A stretch of DNA of 64,000 nucleotides from Clavelina lepadiformis (GCF_947623445.1 NC_135242.1:6386001-6450000); one strand, 5' to 3'. Counted from the stretch's first letter, positions 1-17,213 are shown. Notes: a model not told the origin generated them from the sequence alone. Program-made: numbers and translations.

Positions 1-1134
1 CAGTAAACTCAATTTTGATTTGTTGTCTATTTCAATTGTGAAGTCACTCAGTTGTTGCAGTTAACCTTAAATATCAAGGGATCCAATGATGCATTTTCCT
101 GGAGCAGTTTGTCAAACTCCTTCAAGCATAAAGCAATAAATTCAACAGCAGATTGCATCGTTCAATACCCAGGGAATCACATTAGGAGGAAAAATTCACA
201 AAGTTTTAACAGTTGTTTTGGGTTAGACTTAGAGATATAAAACTAGTTGATAAAGCAAGTTAGATAACTGTTAGGTTAAAGGCAAATTTGATGTTATTCA
301 ATTGTATAAATATCTTAGTAAACATTAGGGATGATATAATTCCGGTTCGTGTGAACCCAAATATCATGTAGGTCAACACGATTGAATCCCAAATTCATTT
401 GTATTAGAACCAAACAAAAAAATTTCATCAAAAATTTGTCAAGTTTTGCTTGTAAGTCTGCCATCGAATTGCAACATTTAGTGTTCGCCAGTGATAGCGA
501 GAAATAAAATATAGTGCTAACCTTATGACAGCACAATAAAAGAGAACTATACTCACAAACAATCAAGAAACCGGCAAAAAGCAGCGAGGGCCCAAGTGCC
601 AAATAAAATTTTTTTTTACAAAGTCTCTATTTCATTGTATGTATGTCACGCAGTCTGTTGCTAAAAGTAAGCAGTTAGTTTAGGAGAAAGGGCAAAAAGT
701 TGATGTTAGCTACTCACGGCTTTATTGGAACTAAATTGAGATTAGAAGGTAGATTTCGGTTAAGTTCATTTGAGTTAGGTTAACAGGAAATTGTGAAAAA
801 TAGCTTCAAACACATGATTTTTTTTCTGGTGAAATAGTGGCAGCTAAAATTTTAATTGTAGCGGTGCCATAACAATGAAAAATTAGCATGAACGCAAACT
901 GTAAAATTCATTCAACAGGACCATTTATTTAAATAAAAATCTAACAAAATAACCAAAGTAACACACAAAATCATTAAACATCTAAGCAAAGATGCACACA
1001 GAAATTCTTGGTTATTACTTACGTAACCAATTATTTCCTCTCTAACTATAGGTTATATATATAGCCTATATCAATTCTTTTCTCGGTCTGGAATAGTTCC
1101 GAAAAGTAGGAAACAATACAGTTAACAGTTAACT
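1..1134. other. Gene-free left edge
   Basis: AT-rich sequence with many stops in all frames. Short open stretches on both strands have no recognisable product and no consistent splice partners. I see no gene here; the end of a neighbour lying mostly outside the window cannot be excluded. Confidence 0.4.
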
Positions 1135-1420
1135 CAGTGGTTCTCAACCTTTCATGGTTCGTGATCCCCTTACAGTTAAACCCAAAATTCGTGGTCCCCC
1201 GCTCATTAATAAGAAATGTAAATAGTTGATTGCAGAACACATTTTACTTTACTACTGTGTGTGCAGTAGCCTTCGTAGTAGTAGTTCTTGTGTCACGCTT
1301 TGCCTCGTTTTCTCCTGCTACTACACTATAGCTCACTAGTATGGCATTTAAATTGCAGGCAATCGTGGCCCCCGTTAATTGTCTCCTTGGAGGCCATTGG
1401 TCCCCGGTTGAGAAACCCTG
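1135..1420. mobile_element. hAT-type MITE (non-autonomous DNA transposon)
   Basis: A 286-bp element with terminal inverted repeats. The left end reads CAGTGGTTCTCAACC and the right end, reverse-complemented, reads CAGGGTTTCTCAACCG. It is flanked by 8-bp direct repeats AGTTAACT (1127-1134) and AGTTAAGT (1421-1428), which differ at one base. An 8-bp duplication plus a CAG..GGTT(C/T)TCAACC end is the known hAT (Charlie-like) signature. There is no coding capacity, so it must have been mobilised in trans. Confidence 0.85.
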
Positions 1421-1428
1421 AGTTAAGT

Positions 1429-2155
1429 CATCAGGAACTGTTTTGTTATCATACCATGAAGAAGGAAATTGTTATTTTCAGGGAGTGTTCAATTTAGCCT
1501 AAAATAGGGAAAACCCCTAAGGAGATGCTTTTGATCGAAATACGATTGAAAAATTTTGAAATTTCTTTTCATAAGCGCTACAGTATTCGTAACAACAAAT
1601 TCATGCCAATTTAGGTCGAACAAATCATTATAGTTTAAACAGAAAAATCCCGTACTCTTGACAGTTGATAGCTATGTCATTTTAAAAAGTTGACTATTTT
1701 TCGCTTCTATAAGAAAAGCCTAAATAAGTACAACTTAAATAGTGGTTGGCGAACTAACAGTAAATTTGTTTTAAGTGTGTGAGCAACATCAATATATAAA
1801 AACACCAAATATTTTATATATTTGAAAGAAACAAAATATTTAAAGGGACTTCTGTCTGATTTTTGTGGTCGTTTGGTTTACTTTTTTAGTTTTCACAACG
1901 ATGAAATTAATTCCACATTTCTTAACGTCAAACATATCTAAAATGCTAATAGAGTCCAAAGGTAAAACATGAATAAGAGTGAACATTTGTTTATACAAGC
2001 ATGTTCCATCAGTCTTCGGTTTGTGGTTTGGTATGAAGGTTGACATACTGCAGTAACTTTTGTATATGCCTGTTTCAGGTAGCCTAAGTTTTGTTTGTAT
2101 TTAGCTACCATTTCAAGATCCTGTATCCGGAAATAGCGGGATATTGTTAAGTAAG
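1429..2155. other. Intergenic stretch upstream of SNAPC4
   Basis: AT-rich and presumably contains the SNAPC4 promoter and 5' UTR. I recognise no core promoter element. Acceptor-like AGs just before the ATG (for example after a pyrimidine run near 2078) leave room for a 5' UTR intron or a trans-splice site. Confidence 0.4.
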
Positions 2156-5100
2156 ATGGACATGCAAGATGAGGAGTCACAAATGGAAGAGGATATTTTA
2201 AAGCTTCAGCTGCATTCTATCCCACTGAACTTAAACTGGACACAGAATGATCCAGAAGAAGAAGATGATGACGATGATGAAGGTGGTGAGGAATTTGATG
2301 TAACAGTTTAACGCTGACTTCGTGGTTTTTGTACGCTAACTTTGTAGCCTTAGCAGACGTTTTAGAAAACATGTATATAATAGAATATTGAAATAAATGT
2401 TATTAACCAATGTACCACAAACATAAAACCTTTTTATATTATAAATAATGGAAAAATTAACGAATTGGAATTGCGCAAAAAATAGATTAAATAAAATTTC
2501 TTGGCTTCCAGATCATAGCTTTGGCTTTTATCTTAATAGATGATGATGTCCCTGGCATTTCCTTGGATTACAGGCCTAGTAACCTTAACCCCACTACTGG
2601 TTCAACACTTGACCCTAACCAGCCCAGCACATCTACTGCAGGTATTGGTATGACAAACTTTATAATATGAATGAACTGGTCTCCAGAGTATGGCAGTTTT
2701 TGTCAAGATCTCAGGGGTGCAGAAGCAAATTTACGGTGTTCAGGTATGCACCGCAACACGTGACACAAGCACGTCTGGAATTTGTGATAGGCCAGATGCA
2801 GCCTTTTATAATAAAAAAAACAGAGAAAAAAAGAGTTGTTTGGAGAGACCACTCCCCTCCCACTGTGCAATGCTGTTTTCACCAAAAAATATCAGATATG
2901 CTCCTGCCATACTCTGTTGTTGTGGGAATGAGGAATTCCTTGCATGACTCAAACCGATTCTTTTCAGGACCAGTAGATTTTCCCCTTTACTTCACCATCT
3001 TTGTAGAAGTTTTACATCTTTAAATACTTATATTTTCATTTTTCTTTTATGGTCCCTTTGCATCTTTTATTGCTCCAGGTATATCACACGAGGAGTTTCA
3101 AGACGAAGCTGGAAATAGTGAAGTAGATTCACAGGACGAAGCTTCAGATGAAGAAGTAACGAAAGTTTATTTTACTCAAATTTTAATACTCATTTTATTT
3201 TTAAATTTTATTCTGCTTGAAATGCAAAATGAAGGTTTATGACAGAGTTTAGTCTGCATGATTCAGTCCATCCAAAATTAAATGGCTATATTTATAAAGT
3301 GTGAGAAATTTTCATTTTAAGTTTTACTAAGCATGTTTTCTGACACATCAATTAATCCTTTTCTTTATAAATTTTTAACTGTTTTATTCTTGTGTAGCTA
3401 GTATAAATAAGTAGAAGTAGAACTGTGGTATTTTATTTTCACAGGAACTGATTGATCTTTCCGCTGATTTTGAGCCAACTCCTTTAAACCTTCTAAAGTT
3501 GAACTTTGCCTATCAAGAAGTTATTGAACAACAGATTGCTACAGTAGATCGGTTACTGCATGAAAATCATTATAAAACTGTGAGAATTTTCTTTTTATGT
3601 ATTGTTGCAAAACTGAGAAATAAGTTATTGCGGTATAAAAGATTAGAGATCATAAATGGAAAAATCGTTGGAATGTATTGCCATGTACATGTAATATTTT
3701 TATTTTTTAACTGGTGGGATCTCTCGCTAATATTTTTAAATCTTTATTGTTCAGTCAATGTTAATGGAAAATATGGATCTTAATCCAAAGAAAGCGAAAA
3801 AACCAGCAAAACTGGAGTATGCTTTATTCAAGCGCCAATTTTTTAAGGTGGGACAAGTTTTGAATGCTTCGACACTCTAGGATTCCACACTTGTTGCTAA
3901 ATTTACCCTATAGTATGTAAGGTATATATACAGTAGATTTCTAATCCTAAACATTTTTCAAACTGCCGGCCTATGATAGTAAAAAAACTAATTTTGATGA
4001 ATTACTTTCTTCATAATCTTTTCAACAAATTTGTAACTTTTAAGGATGAAGGAGGATATGGACCTCCAAATATTGACTTGGAGCGAAGAGGATCGGAATT
4101 GGGATCTCATTTTGTTCCTTACGTGATGCCCTGTCCTAAATGGACTAAGACAACTGAAGCAGGTGAAGACTGTCAGCCCTGCCAGTCTTCTTCAGTAATT
4201 TAAAGAATGTTGATATTTTGGTATTTTGTATCAAATGAAATGTTTGTAGCTTTGCTTTCTGGAGTTGAAAAAAATGCACGTCGGTCGACATCTGAACCTA
4301 TTATGACCCAGCTCGAATATCTTCAAGAAAAATATAAGAATAATCCAACCACAGAGTAAGTCTGTTTTCACACTGCTACCAATATCTTGATTGACTTGGT
4401 TGGTAAATTTTTGCATCTCGTAACTGTAAGATTTTTGTTTCCGTTTCAAGTGGCTTATTCATTGAAAAACTTCTCATTGTTTTGCTAAAGTATTCTCTTA
4501 TCACAGATTGCAGAAAAAGATTGAAGACTCTGAGAAAAAACTTGAAAAAGTTCATGAAATCCCGGTAGTTAACAGCAACTATTAAGTTTCTTGTAATTCT
4601 GAATTATGGGTGAACGTGAATAACGATTATAAAGCAAATTTTACGAGATTAAAGTATACAATAATAATATAGTTTACTTGAGCCTTATTTACCAACTTAG
4701 ATTAGTGATTTGATGGGAAACTGTGATTCCCCTTGGGACTGGTATTCAATTTCCAATGTAGACCTTGAAAATTCCCAAACTGCTGGATGTTGTAGATTAC
4801 ACTGGAAGAATAATTCATGTCCATCCATTAATAAGGGTCCTTGGACTGAAGAAGAAGACAAAGTATCTTAATAAATCCATAAATTCATGAATAGTTGTAT
4901 GGAATTTTAACTGTAAAATGTCTGTCAGTCTTCAAGTAAACATTTTGCATTTACAGTATATACAATGGTTAACTTTATTGTCAAACTTTTGAAGTTGTGT
5001 GAAATTGCGAATGTTATTTTTCATTTATATTTAAGCGACATCTTTTAACCCTGTGAACGTTGTTATAGAAACTAGTGTATTTGGTTGCAAAACACAAGAA

Positions 5101-8100
5101 TCTCGACTGGAATGTCATAGCAAGTGAACTGGAGAGCAACCGTGTTCCTATCCAAGTCCTTCAAAGATATCAGCAGAAGATTAATACTTTTATTAAGTAA
5201 CTAAAATCGATTTTCCATTTAAAACGGTGTCATTTTTACTTTAGTTTTAGTGAAGTTTGGTAGGTTTATAGCGGCCATTTTTTCTAGCACACATTGTTTC
5301 AGAAATTTTATCGGAGCTTGTGCAATTATTAGTTGTTATCAACTTAGGCATCGACCATGGACACCAGAAGAAGACGAAAAACTAATACAGCTTGTCAATA
5401 AGTTCAAGGTCGGCAACTGTGTTCCATATTCTCAGGTAATGATAAATCGACTGCTGTAAAGTGAAATACACTTTTACTGCATTGTCTTTGTTGGGTTCTT
5501 CCGAAAGAAAATAAATAGTTAAATCTTACGTCAAAATCTCTTAAAATGAGAATAATTTCCAGTGAAATTACAATGCAAAAAGTAAATGAATTACTTGTAA
5601 AATTAAGGTACATTACAATGCTGTGTATTCAGAAGTGTCCATTTGGGTGTATCTTTTTGCTTTCAGTAAAGGTAAAAACTTCATAACAATGTTTCTCCTA
5701 GATTTCTTTTCACCATGGTGGTAGATCTGCGACACAGGTCTGCCACAGATGGACAAAGACAGTTGACCCTTCATTTAAAAGAACTAGGTGACGTTTTTAG
5801 GTTTCGTTTTTAAACTTTTTGCCATTCTTACTGCAATTGAAGCAGCCACTTGTACCATGTTGGGTCCCGTCATTTTTTACCATAAGGTAATGTTTAGGTT
5901 CACGCCGGAAGAGGACGCCAAGTTGTTTCGAGCGGTGGTCCTGTACGGTACAAGATGGTCAGTCATACGGGATCTTGGCATCATACCAAATCGAAACGAT
6001 GCCCAACTTCGAGAAAGGTGCAGGTTTAGGTTTACGCATCAATGAGCGACTTTCTGAAAAGAATTAAACCAACCCAATGTTACACACATCTCAGACTGAA
6101 TCAACAACTGCTATATTGTGTTTGCTGTAGATATATGAATAGTTTGATCGACAAGCGTTGCGAGTGGACAAAGTCCGAAGATGGAAAGCTGGCGAAACTC
6201 GTGAAGCAGCTCGGCGAAGGCAATTGGGCCGTAATCGCTAAGGAACTTACCGGACGTACCGATTGCCAATGCTTAAGAAGGTGGACTACCATCAAAAAGT
6301 AAGTATCAATAATAGCCCCTGATAGCTTAGTAATGATCAAACGGTGCATGTTTTATGTATTTGCTCGCGTTGTCTCATTCACCAGATTCATAATTTCGCA
6401 GATATAAAGCAGAAGGGAGGGAGGTCCTATACCCTAGACGCCTTCATCAGATGAACGGGATAACCAAAGTTCGTCGTGAACTGGCCAGGGCAATTTGCCA
6501 AGAACATATCGCGGTCAAGAAAGGTGGGTGGACATTAAATACCTTGAATTCATTTGGCTCGACATGTAACGAAGATAACTTTTAGATTTTTAAATTTTCT
6601 TATTACTTTTCTTGTTAGAATCGGACGGAGATGCAACAGCGTCAGGTAAAATTTTAATTTTTTTTTGATTATTTGGATAATTTGGATTTTGGGGCAAAAC
6701 AAAATACCACGCAAAAAATATTTACAACGACCCATGTCTCCATCCACGTCATGTTCAATATTAATGTTGCTGAGCTTGTCTTGATTAATTGTTATCCGTA
6801 ATCTAACAGACTCGAAAATTAGTAGTTATTTACAAAATTAGTAATTATTGCCCTAACCTTTATTCCCGCCAGGCAAATTCAAAATTCCGCTTGCTATGGC
6901 GAAGTTGAATGGGCTACACGACATTGACTACCAGAACGACAAAAGGACATGCAAAATACTGAAATCTGTAAGCTGCAGGGAATACTTATTAGTAAACCAC
7001 TATTATTACTTTTCATTTCTTTGCTAATATCCATACTGCTTCTCGTGGCTTCATACCATTACATGTTGTTGCTTATTTTCCCGGCTCCAGTTATCACCTG
7101 ATATGTCCAGTGAAGAGGTGATAAAGTTGTACCACGAAATCCTTAAGCCACGACGTTATCAAAGCAGGAAACCTCGGATGCAAAGGCTGGCCGATAAGAA
7201 TCTCAATGACGACATCTTCGAAACATTATGTAAGGGCAGCTTTGACCAAACCGTGGTAGTATCTGCTCCCTTTAGCAGCAAAACATTTTTTATGTAAAAG
7301 TACACCTTTACGTAGCCTGTGTAAGTGAGTGCTTTTCATCACGGCTTTGTCTTCAAAAGTTCGTCTTTATCAACCTTACCGGAAGAAAATGTTGGACGAA
7401 AAAAATCCACTGACTGTCGTTTTATCTAAAATCGAGCGAAATTCGGAAGGAATAACCCCGAAATCCATCTTCATTAGCTTTGTAAAAGGTGACCAAACAA
7501 GTGTTTTTTTTCTTTTAACAACAATATTTTTACCTGTACTTAAAATAGTGCTATCAAGCCAGTACTAAACGCCAAAACTACTCTACCTATGCGGTAGAGG
7601 ATAGATGTATGTATTTTGTTGTTGCCGACCTCCTGCCGATATACGAATCTATATATTTACTACGGTTTTGCAGCTTTGAATATTAATGCTGAGAAAGCGC
7701 TGGACACTATCAAGCACAATAAAGTGAAGAAAAGCAACGTTAAAAGTAAGTTTTTCTTCCTTCCTGAGCCGCAATCCTTGTTGCGTTTTATTTTTTGCTT
7801 TATTGATTGTGTCTGATATAAAACCGGCTTTTTTTGTAAATTAACTGCCTTTCTTTTTTGCTTAGTCACTCAAATTAAGATGAAGGATTTGCTCCGAAAC
7901 CAACTGACGCAAGATGGCGCTAACAAACCTGGTAAGTGACAAGTTAAATGTTCTGCCATTTAGGGAGACCATATTGATTATATCAAGCCACGATATGCAT
8001 TTTCCTGTTTTGTGATATACCATTTGACCTATATACCTGTATAGGATTTCTTTTAAATACATGATCTTGTCATCTCCAATTAACCGCAAAATCTGGAAAA

Positions 8101-9769
8101 ACACAACAAAAAACGACTTTTTATAAACCTGATATTTCTGTAAAACCATTTTAAACAACTGTTGTCCAGGCAAAAGAAAACAACAGCCACGTTTGATCAA
8201 CAGCGACGAAAAAAGCGGAAGTGACGCAAAGACGTCACAGACGAGGACTTTTGTGAGAAATCTTTATCTACCAGTCACTGCTCCTAACAGGGGTACGATC
8301 AGAGGGTACCGCGAATTATGCAAGGTGTGTAACCTTTTGTTTGTAGCTTTTATGGCGTCATAAAGCTCCAGCGTTATGATATCGATCATGCTTTATTGAC
8401 ACATAATAATAAAGAGTTGGTATTTTCGTGTGCAAACCAGAGATCTATTGCGTGTGTAGCACGTTGCACAATATTTTACAAAACAGATTAAATGTGCTTT
8501 CGGAAGAAGTACTTGGTCTTACCTAAGCGTGTCTGTAGCATGTCATACGTTGAATATTCTTGTCGTTTGATAAAACGTGAGTTAAAAATCATCGCTGGCA
8601 AACTATAGAGAAGGGGACAATTAGCTTTTCTCTAGCATGTAATAATACGTCGGCTGTGCATGGTTTGATTTTTGAGATAGCAGGTTTTGTATTTCCTAAT
8701 TTGCATTGTATTTGGCAGTTTAACTTACGTAACGACATTGCTGTGCCGGGTAACTTTCATAGAAGCAGACACTGCAGTGTCTTCTAAAAACATGTTTCAT
8801 ATACAGTGGCGGGGACGCGCTTTACCTCAATAACAAAATAATACCGCGACCAGAAAAGGTTGAGATTGGCAGGAATAATTCCATTAAAGCGCTTAGTTCT
8901 TCTGTCTTTTTCACGCTTCCACAAATCACGCAGTTGATTTTATACCAGTGTTGTTGAGCTTGTTTCCGCGTTAACTGTACGAAGTACTTGGTTAATGGAT
9001 ACAATTATCCCCGTGTGATGGCGGCGGATGGCATGCATACGCCGTAACTTTCAGCTGAAAAGCTTTGTAAAACGTATAATTACAATATATCACTTGAGGT
9101 GACCAGTTACTGTACTGTATTGTGTTTCATGTACCGATGCATAAACGTTATGCTTTGAGTGATATGCATCGTTCTTCTGAATTAAAGTAATTATGTCGTT
9201 TGATGTAGTTCTATGACGTTATAATTTGCAGCATCGCGAGACGCGAGTGAAACGTGCCAAGACGATCCTTGATTTACCTGATGACGAAAATAAGGACAAA
9301 GAAACTGACATCAACGATGTTGAAACCAAATCAACAGAAAAATTCAAAACTGACCAACTCCTAACTCATCTAAGGGTACATTATACCAATATGGCCTTGT
9401 ATGGAGAGAAGCATGCGTTTAGGGTTTAGCTTACTTATGCGCGCCATCATCAGGATCGAGCATTGAAAGATCACAATAACCTTTTCTCATTCAGGTCTTT
9501 GTATTGGCGTACATTAGCAGACTACCTGCATTTGCACTTGAAGTAACCCCCTAAAAATTAAAACTTTTTGTCATATTTAGTCGACCTACAAGTACAAGAT
9601 ACTGCGTTCACGCTTCAATGCGCTTTTCACGTGGCCCACCCTGCTCTCGTCATTGGTTCCTTACACCAGACGACAATCGGACAAGCTCTTGATGCCAACC
9701 GTGCGAACGAAACGGACCCTCTCTAAGGAAGCTGAAGAATTTAGGGCCAAGAAGCAAAAACTTTCGTGA
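2156..9769 (+). CDS. SNAPC4: snRNA-activating protein complex subunit 4 (SNAP190), Myb-repeat protein
   Basis: DNA-binding subunit of SNAPc, which recognises the proximal sequence element of Pol II and Pol III snRNA genes in the nucleus. Inferred exons: 2156-2282, 2540-2641, 3079-3155, 3445-3579, 3755-3847, 4045-4162, 4250-4355, 4507-4564, 4701-4862, 5069-5196, 5348-5435, 5702-5787, 5898-6017, 6131-6298, 6402-6523, 6619-6645, 6873-6967, 7091-7229, 7360-7488, 7674-7745, 7866-7931, 8170-8324, 9232-9375, 9581-9769. Phases agree throughout, giving about 901 aa. The N-terminus is acidic. The LNFAYQEVIEQ segment (exon 4) and GYGPPNIDLE (exon 6) match the SNAP190 N-terminal region. One half plus four Myb repeats lie at about aa 280-522 (WTEEEDK, RPWTPEEDEKL, FTPEEDAKLFRAV, CEWTKSEDGKL), the 4.5-repeat layout typical of SNAP190. 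The last exon (YKILRSRFNALFTWP) matches the human C-terminal region. The protein is shorter than human (about 1470 aa), mainly between the Myb block and the C-terminus. The first exon and 5' UTR are the least certain parts. Confidence 0.9.
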
Positions 9770-10071
9770 AGTTACAGGACCACGGTTCATTTAAGGTTGT
9801 CCAGGTATCTACAGGTGGCTCGAACCTGTGTGAAAGTATCGTTTCCGCCGCAGGCGAATTTTTCAGCGGACTTGGGCGTCGTAAGCACTTACTATTGTTT
9901 TGTGATGTCATAATTGGTTTTGTTTTATCGAAGGTCTCTCCGTTATCCGTGTACGATCGTTCGGCAATATTTTAGAAAGCTTTACATTTTCTTTGTTACT
10001 ACTTGCGGACAATTAATTTTCACGAAATTTTCTTATGACTGGTGATGGATAATTTTTCTAATGCGAACAAA

Positions 10072-10077
10072 AATAAA
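10072..10077 (+). terminator. Candidate poly(A) signal of SNAPC4
   Basis: First AATAAA on the + strand after the SNAPC4 stop, about 300 bases downstream. Its position suits a 3' UTR end; the hexamer alone is weak evidence in AT-rich DNA. Confidence 0.4.
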
Positions 10078-11812
10078 ATAGAGACACATCCCGTGTATAC
10101 GTTTTGTGGGTTATAAATCAGACAATAGGCGAGCAATTTCGGCTGGAAAGTGAACCCCCATTTCCCCTATTTCCTCCGTTCCTTACTTATTGGGAATAAC
10201 TATTTCCTATACGAGACTTGAAACCCTCGAATTAAGATCCCAGCAATATGATAATTTTCACACAATAAATAACTTTATGACCGAATTATAGCCAAGTATA
10301 GGTAACTCTAAACGGTGCCTAATCCCATAAATTATATTCCTTTAGCTGAACAAATATAGCAGAGCCTTAAACAACTTACAAAGCGGCTGCTCTAAATGAT
10401 ACCGGTCTCGCCAGCACAGAACTGTTGAAGTTTCTCCAATAATAGGACCTCACCTAAGCGACATTCCTATGCAGTAATTGCGACGTGGTTATTATGTTAT
10501 TGTAACTCGAAATGGCCGGATTGTGTAAATCGAATAAGAAAACAATTGTCTCTGCGAAAACAAGCGCAAATGGTGCAAAATCAGTTGATATCTAATCTCT
10601 ACGATGCCGCAAAGTTTGTAAGCTCTCACAAAAGATTAGATACGACACAGGACCCAAGACGATTTCACGTTCGTTTATATAAAAAGCCACGACGCCGTGG
10701 GCAGTCATTTTCCAGCACCTTTCACCTGACAATTACAGAATGGCTTTAAGGCAAGAGCGCCCGTAACTTTCCGGTAATATGAGCATTTGAAACATATTCC
10801 GGGGTCTGGGGTATGATGGATACCATCTGGATGATATGCTTAAGTATTAGGTTGAAGAGTGCGACAGGTATTTCGGACAATTAGCCAGTATGCGGAGCAA
10901 TAAAGCAGAAAACAACAGGTCGTTTTATCACCGACGATGATCATATTTTTTCAACGAGTGTCAAAGAGAATGTCGAAATTTCTCTGAATTGTTTTCGTTG
11001 CTGCGCATTAAATCGGAGCGATTTAGAGCAAAGATAGTGGTTAAAAAATGATCGTTCATCCGCCTGAGGGCAAGGTAACGAAGTTGAAGCAAAGAAAGTC
11101 GCGCAGAAAAAAACCTGTTTCTCGTATATCAAGTGAATGTTAGTGTAGCCCTAGGTCCGAGCCAGAGGCAGCTAGTTGCCTGAGGATTTTTGTAAGCAAT
11201 TTTCAAAAAGGAAAGCTAGAGGCAGTTTATTCAAAACATGTTGTTTTAGCTGAGATTACAACCTCAATTAAACAGACAAATCGTATCGCGTTTATTTAGT
11301 AAAAAAATCGCCGATTTTCGACCTTTTAGCATTTTAGAAAATTTCTAGTTGACTTATGAGAGCCTAATAAAATAATAGGCTTTTATTTGCATTAAAAATA
11401 TGCCTAATATTTTCAAGTTTTCTGCAAACAAGAATAATTTTGAACGTTTTTTTGTTATAAGATATTAAAAAACACCGTGTAAAAATCCCATGGTCGTTTT
11501 CGTACAATCTAATTAACTTGTAAAATAATTCTAAATCAACTTTGATGATATCATATTACTCATAATCTGTTTTTACTGGGTACACAGGAAAACTTCTCGC
11601 AAAGAAAGTTTTAAATATAAACGCCATCTTGTTTATCAATGTCAACTATTCCTTATATGTAAAATAATATTTTGGAGTCTGTCATTATTTTACGTTAAAA
11701 CAATTTTTCCATATCTTAGTATTTAAATCTTTCTTAACTAATACTGTATTGATGAAATGAAATTTCTATTTATTTTCATTCAGAAACGTGATGAAAGCGC
11801 GCTACCTAGCGT

Positions 11813-11897
11813 TACGTCACACGGACGCGCTTCGGGCACAAAAGTACCCGCTAATGTATAGAGGAGCGGGATTGAAGAAACCTGTGACGTATGACGT
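11813..11897. promoter_or_regulatory. Cluster of CRE-like TGACGT half-sites upstream of TFAP2
   Basis: TTACGTCA at 11813-11820, TGACGT at 11885-11890 and TGACGT at 11892-11897, the last two only seven bases apart. They lie about 460-540 bases upstream of the TFAP2 start, in locally GC-richer sequence. This is the known core for CREB/ATF-type bZIP factors. A regulatory role is inference from motif spacing only. Confidence 0.3.
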
Positions 11898-12352
11898 GGT
11901 TGACATGCGTTATCGTTACGGTGTCCAAATAAATAAATTAAAATATTTTTATAACAAAATAACGTGCCTTTTTATTTAAATTTAGATTTAGATTATCAAA
12001 AACATCTTCCAACTAACTGTAGGCTGAATTAGCATGTAATTTTTCGTGTAAGCCACTTAAACCATATAAACATTCTTTAGATGTAATGCGCTCGAACGCA
12101 GCAACGCCAACAATGCGACTAAGACGATTTGGTCGGCTACGCAGAAATGTTACATATTTTTACTCGGAATTTACTTAATTCCAACCTTGTGCTTTGGAAA
12201 GTATTTCAATTTAGATTTGAAATCAATTTCAATTTGCAGGATTCTTATCGGCATATCTGTTTACTATGCAACGATTATATCAACAAATTATTCAGTGCCT
12301 TATAGAATATCTTCTCTAAATCGCTGGTAATAATATCATTCTGAGTTAAACA

Positions 12353-15766
<3,414 letters not shown>

Positions 15767-17213
15767 ACTGTGAAATTTGTACCGCGCTATTAATACCGTA
15801 TTGAAAATATAACAATTGTTCGAGCTTTGTATGTTGCGCAATATTGAACTCAAGTGAAAGCGACTGGATTGGAATCGAAGTAACTTGTAACGGTATAAGC
15901 TCAACTTTAACCGCTTTTATGATGCATCAGTTGTAATTCAGTCCAAGTTAATTCTATACCGCGGTATTTTGCTCAGTTGTGGAGCTCACCAACTTTAATG
16001 TCTGTAACTGGATCCAAGCGATTGAATTGACTGACTACCCAAACAATATCATGGCTACGTAAAATCTTCTTATGGTGGGATGATTTTATTTGTTACTTTT
16101 GTATCTCACGAATATGCCCATAATATGGTTATACACGTGGCGCTAACAATGAGCAAGCAATTTTAAAGCGCCATTTTGAGGCTTCAAAAAGTCTAAAATC
16201 AAATTACGGTTCCAGTTGAAAAAAACCTAACTTGGAAACCTTCATCAGAAAATGTGATGGAGGTTTGTTATTAATTGTTGGAAAGCTACAAAATGGGTTT
16301 CAATTTCGTCAAAAATTTTCTTAATCTGCCACAATAATTAATCAAAGATCAGTAACTAGAAGGTCACGTGCCAGGCGTCGTCTTATTTATGCGCTCCTTT
16401 TCATACGAAATGATTGATATTTAATACGTCAAAGTGCAAAACCCGTCACAGTGCCGAAATTTCGACGAAAATCCTATTTTAGGAAGAAAAATATTTCAAA
16501 AAGTCGGACATAAATATAGAAAAGTTGGTCGGCTAATTGCTCAAGTTATTTTTGGAAACTAACACATCTTAAAGCCAGGTTTCGACATGTTTACAAAACT
16601 GCTGAAAAATAAAGTTTCAGTGTTATATTGCCACCAGCGTCACGAAACACATTCTAAAAAACAGTACAGACACTTTGGTTCCCAATGCTTGCTTAGATGT
16701 TTCTTATACTTGAAGATTAAAGTTCCAGTTTATAGGAATGCGTACAGCATGGATGCTGTAGCTTAGGGTTTCCTAGCCCATGGGCACCGACACAATCTAG
16801 AAGCTGGGTTGCCATCAAAAGGTTGCATCAGCTTTTCTCATAAGAAAACCACTGTAATAATTCTGTAAAAACTGATAATGTATTTCGACGTTAAAATTGC
16901 ACCTTCAAAACATTTATAATAAACACGATAATGGCGGCGATTACGTTGTTAGCCCTAAAGGTTAGTTTAAAACGGTTAACCACGTTGCCAACAACGCAAA
17001 CAAGGTCGCAATTTTGAAGTTAGTTTTGGAAGAAATGACGTCAACTTGATTAATGTCACGTATAACTTTCAATAAATAAAGTACTACATGATGATAGAGT
17101 GGGGAAAATGAGTTCAAAATACAAACGGGGAATTTTCATCCTGTGATTTCTACAGCTCAGTGGAGCGCAACACAGCCGACCTTTGACCTTGATTTCGACA
17201 AACGTCACTCGCT
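15767..17213. other. TFAP2-OSBPL1A tail-to-tail interval
   Basis: About 1.45 kb between two convergent stop codons, presumably both 3' UTRs. On the + strand, AATAAA hexamers occur at 16608-16613 and 16918-16923; on the - strand one lies near 16085. If these are used, the two transcripts would overlap in antisense. I see no gene or clear repeat here. Confidence 0.4.

Larger units (their letters stand above)
9770..12352. other. SNAPC4-TFAP2 intergenic region
   Basis: About 2.6 kb without a supported gene. The first 300 bases are probably SNAPC4 3' UTR. The rest should contain the TFAP2 promoter and enhancers. A less AT-rich island at about 11780-11930 carries three CRE-like half-sites. A short open stretch at 11788-11979 in the same island has no recognisable product. 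Confidence 0.45.

Noticed and set aside
48-158. Minus-strand open stretch of 36 codons with plausible composition at the left edge
   Set aside because: The frame is closed by a TGA directly upstream of its ATG and no acceptor can open it. No family resemblance; treated as chance.
315-602. Minus-strand 95-codon frame
   Set aside because: Low-complexity hydrophobic translation with no splice partners and no recognisable domain.
7230-7300. Extension of SNAPC4 exon 18 to a donor near 7256
   Set aside because: It puts the next exon out of frame. The GTAAGG donor at 7230 restores phase and is a better splice signal.
11788-11979. 63-codon frame upstream of TFAP2
   Set aside because: No recognisable product, no partners, and it lies in a CpG-richer probable regulatory island.
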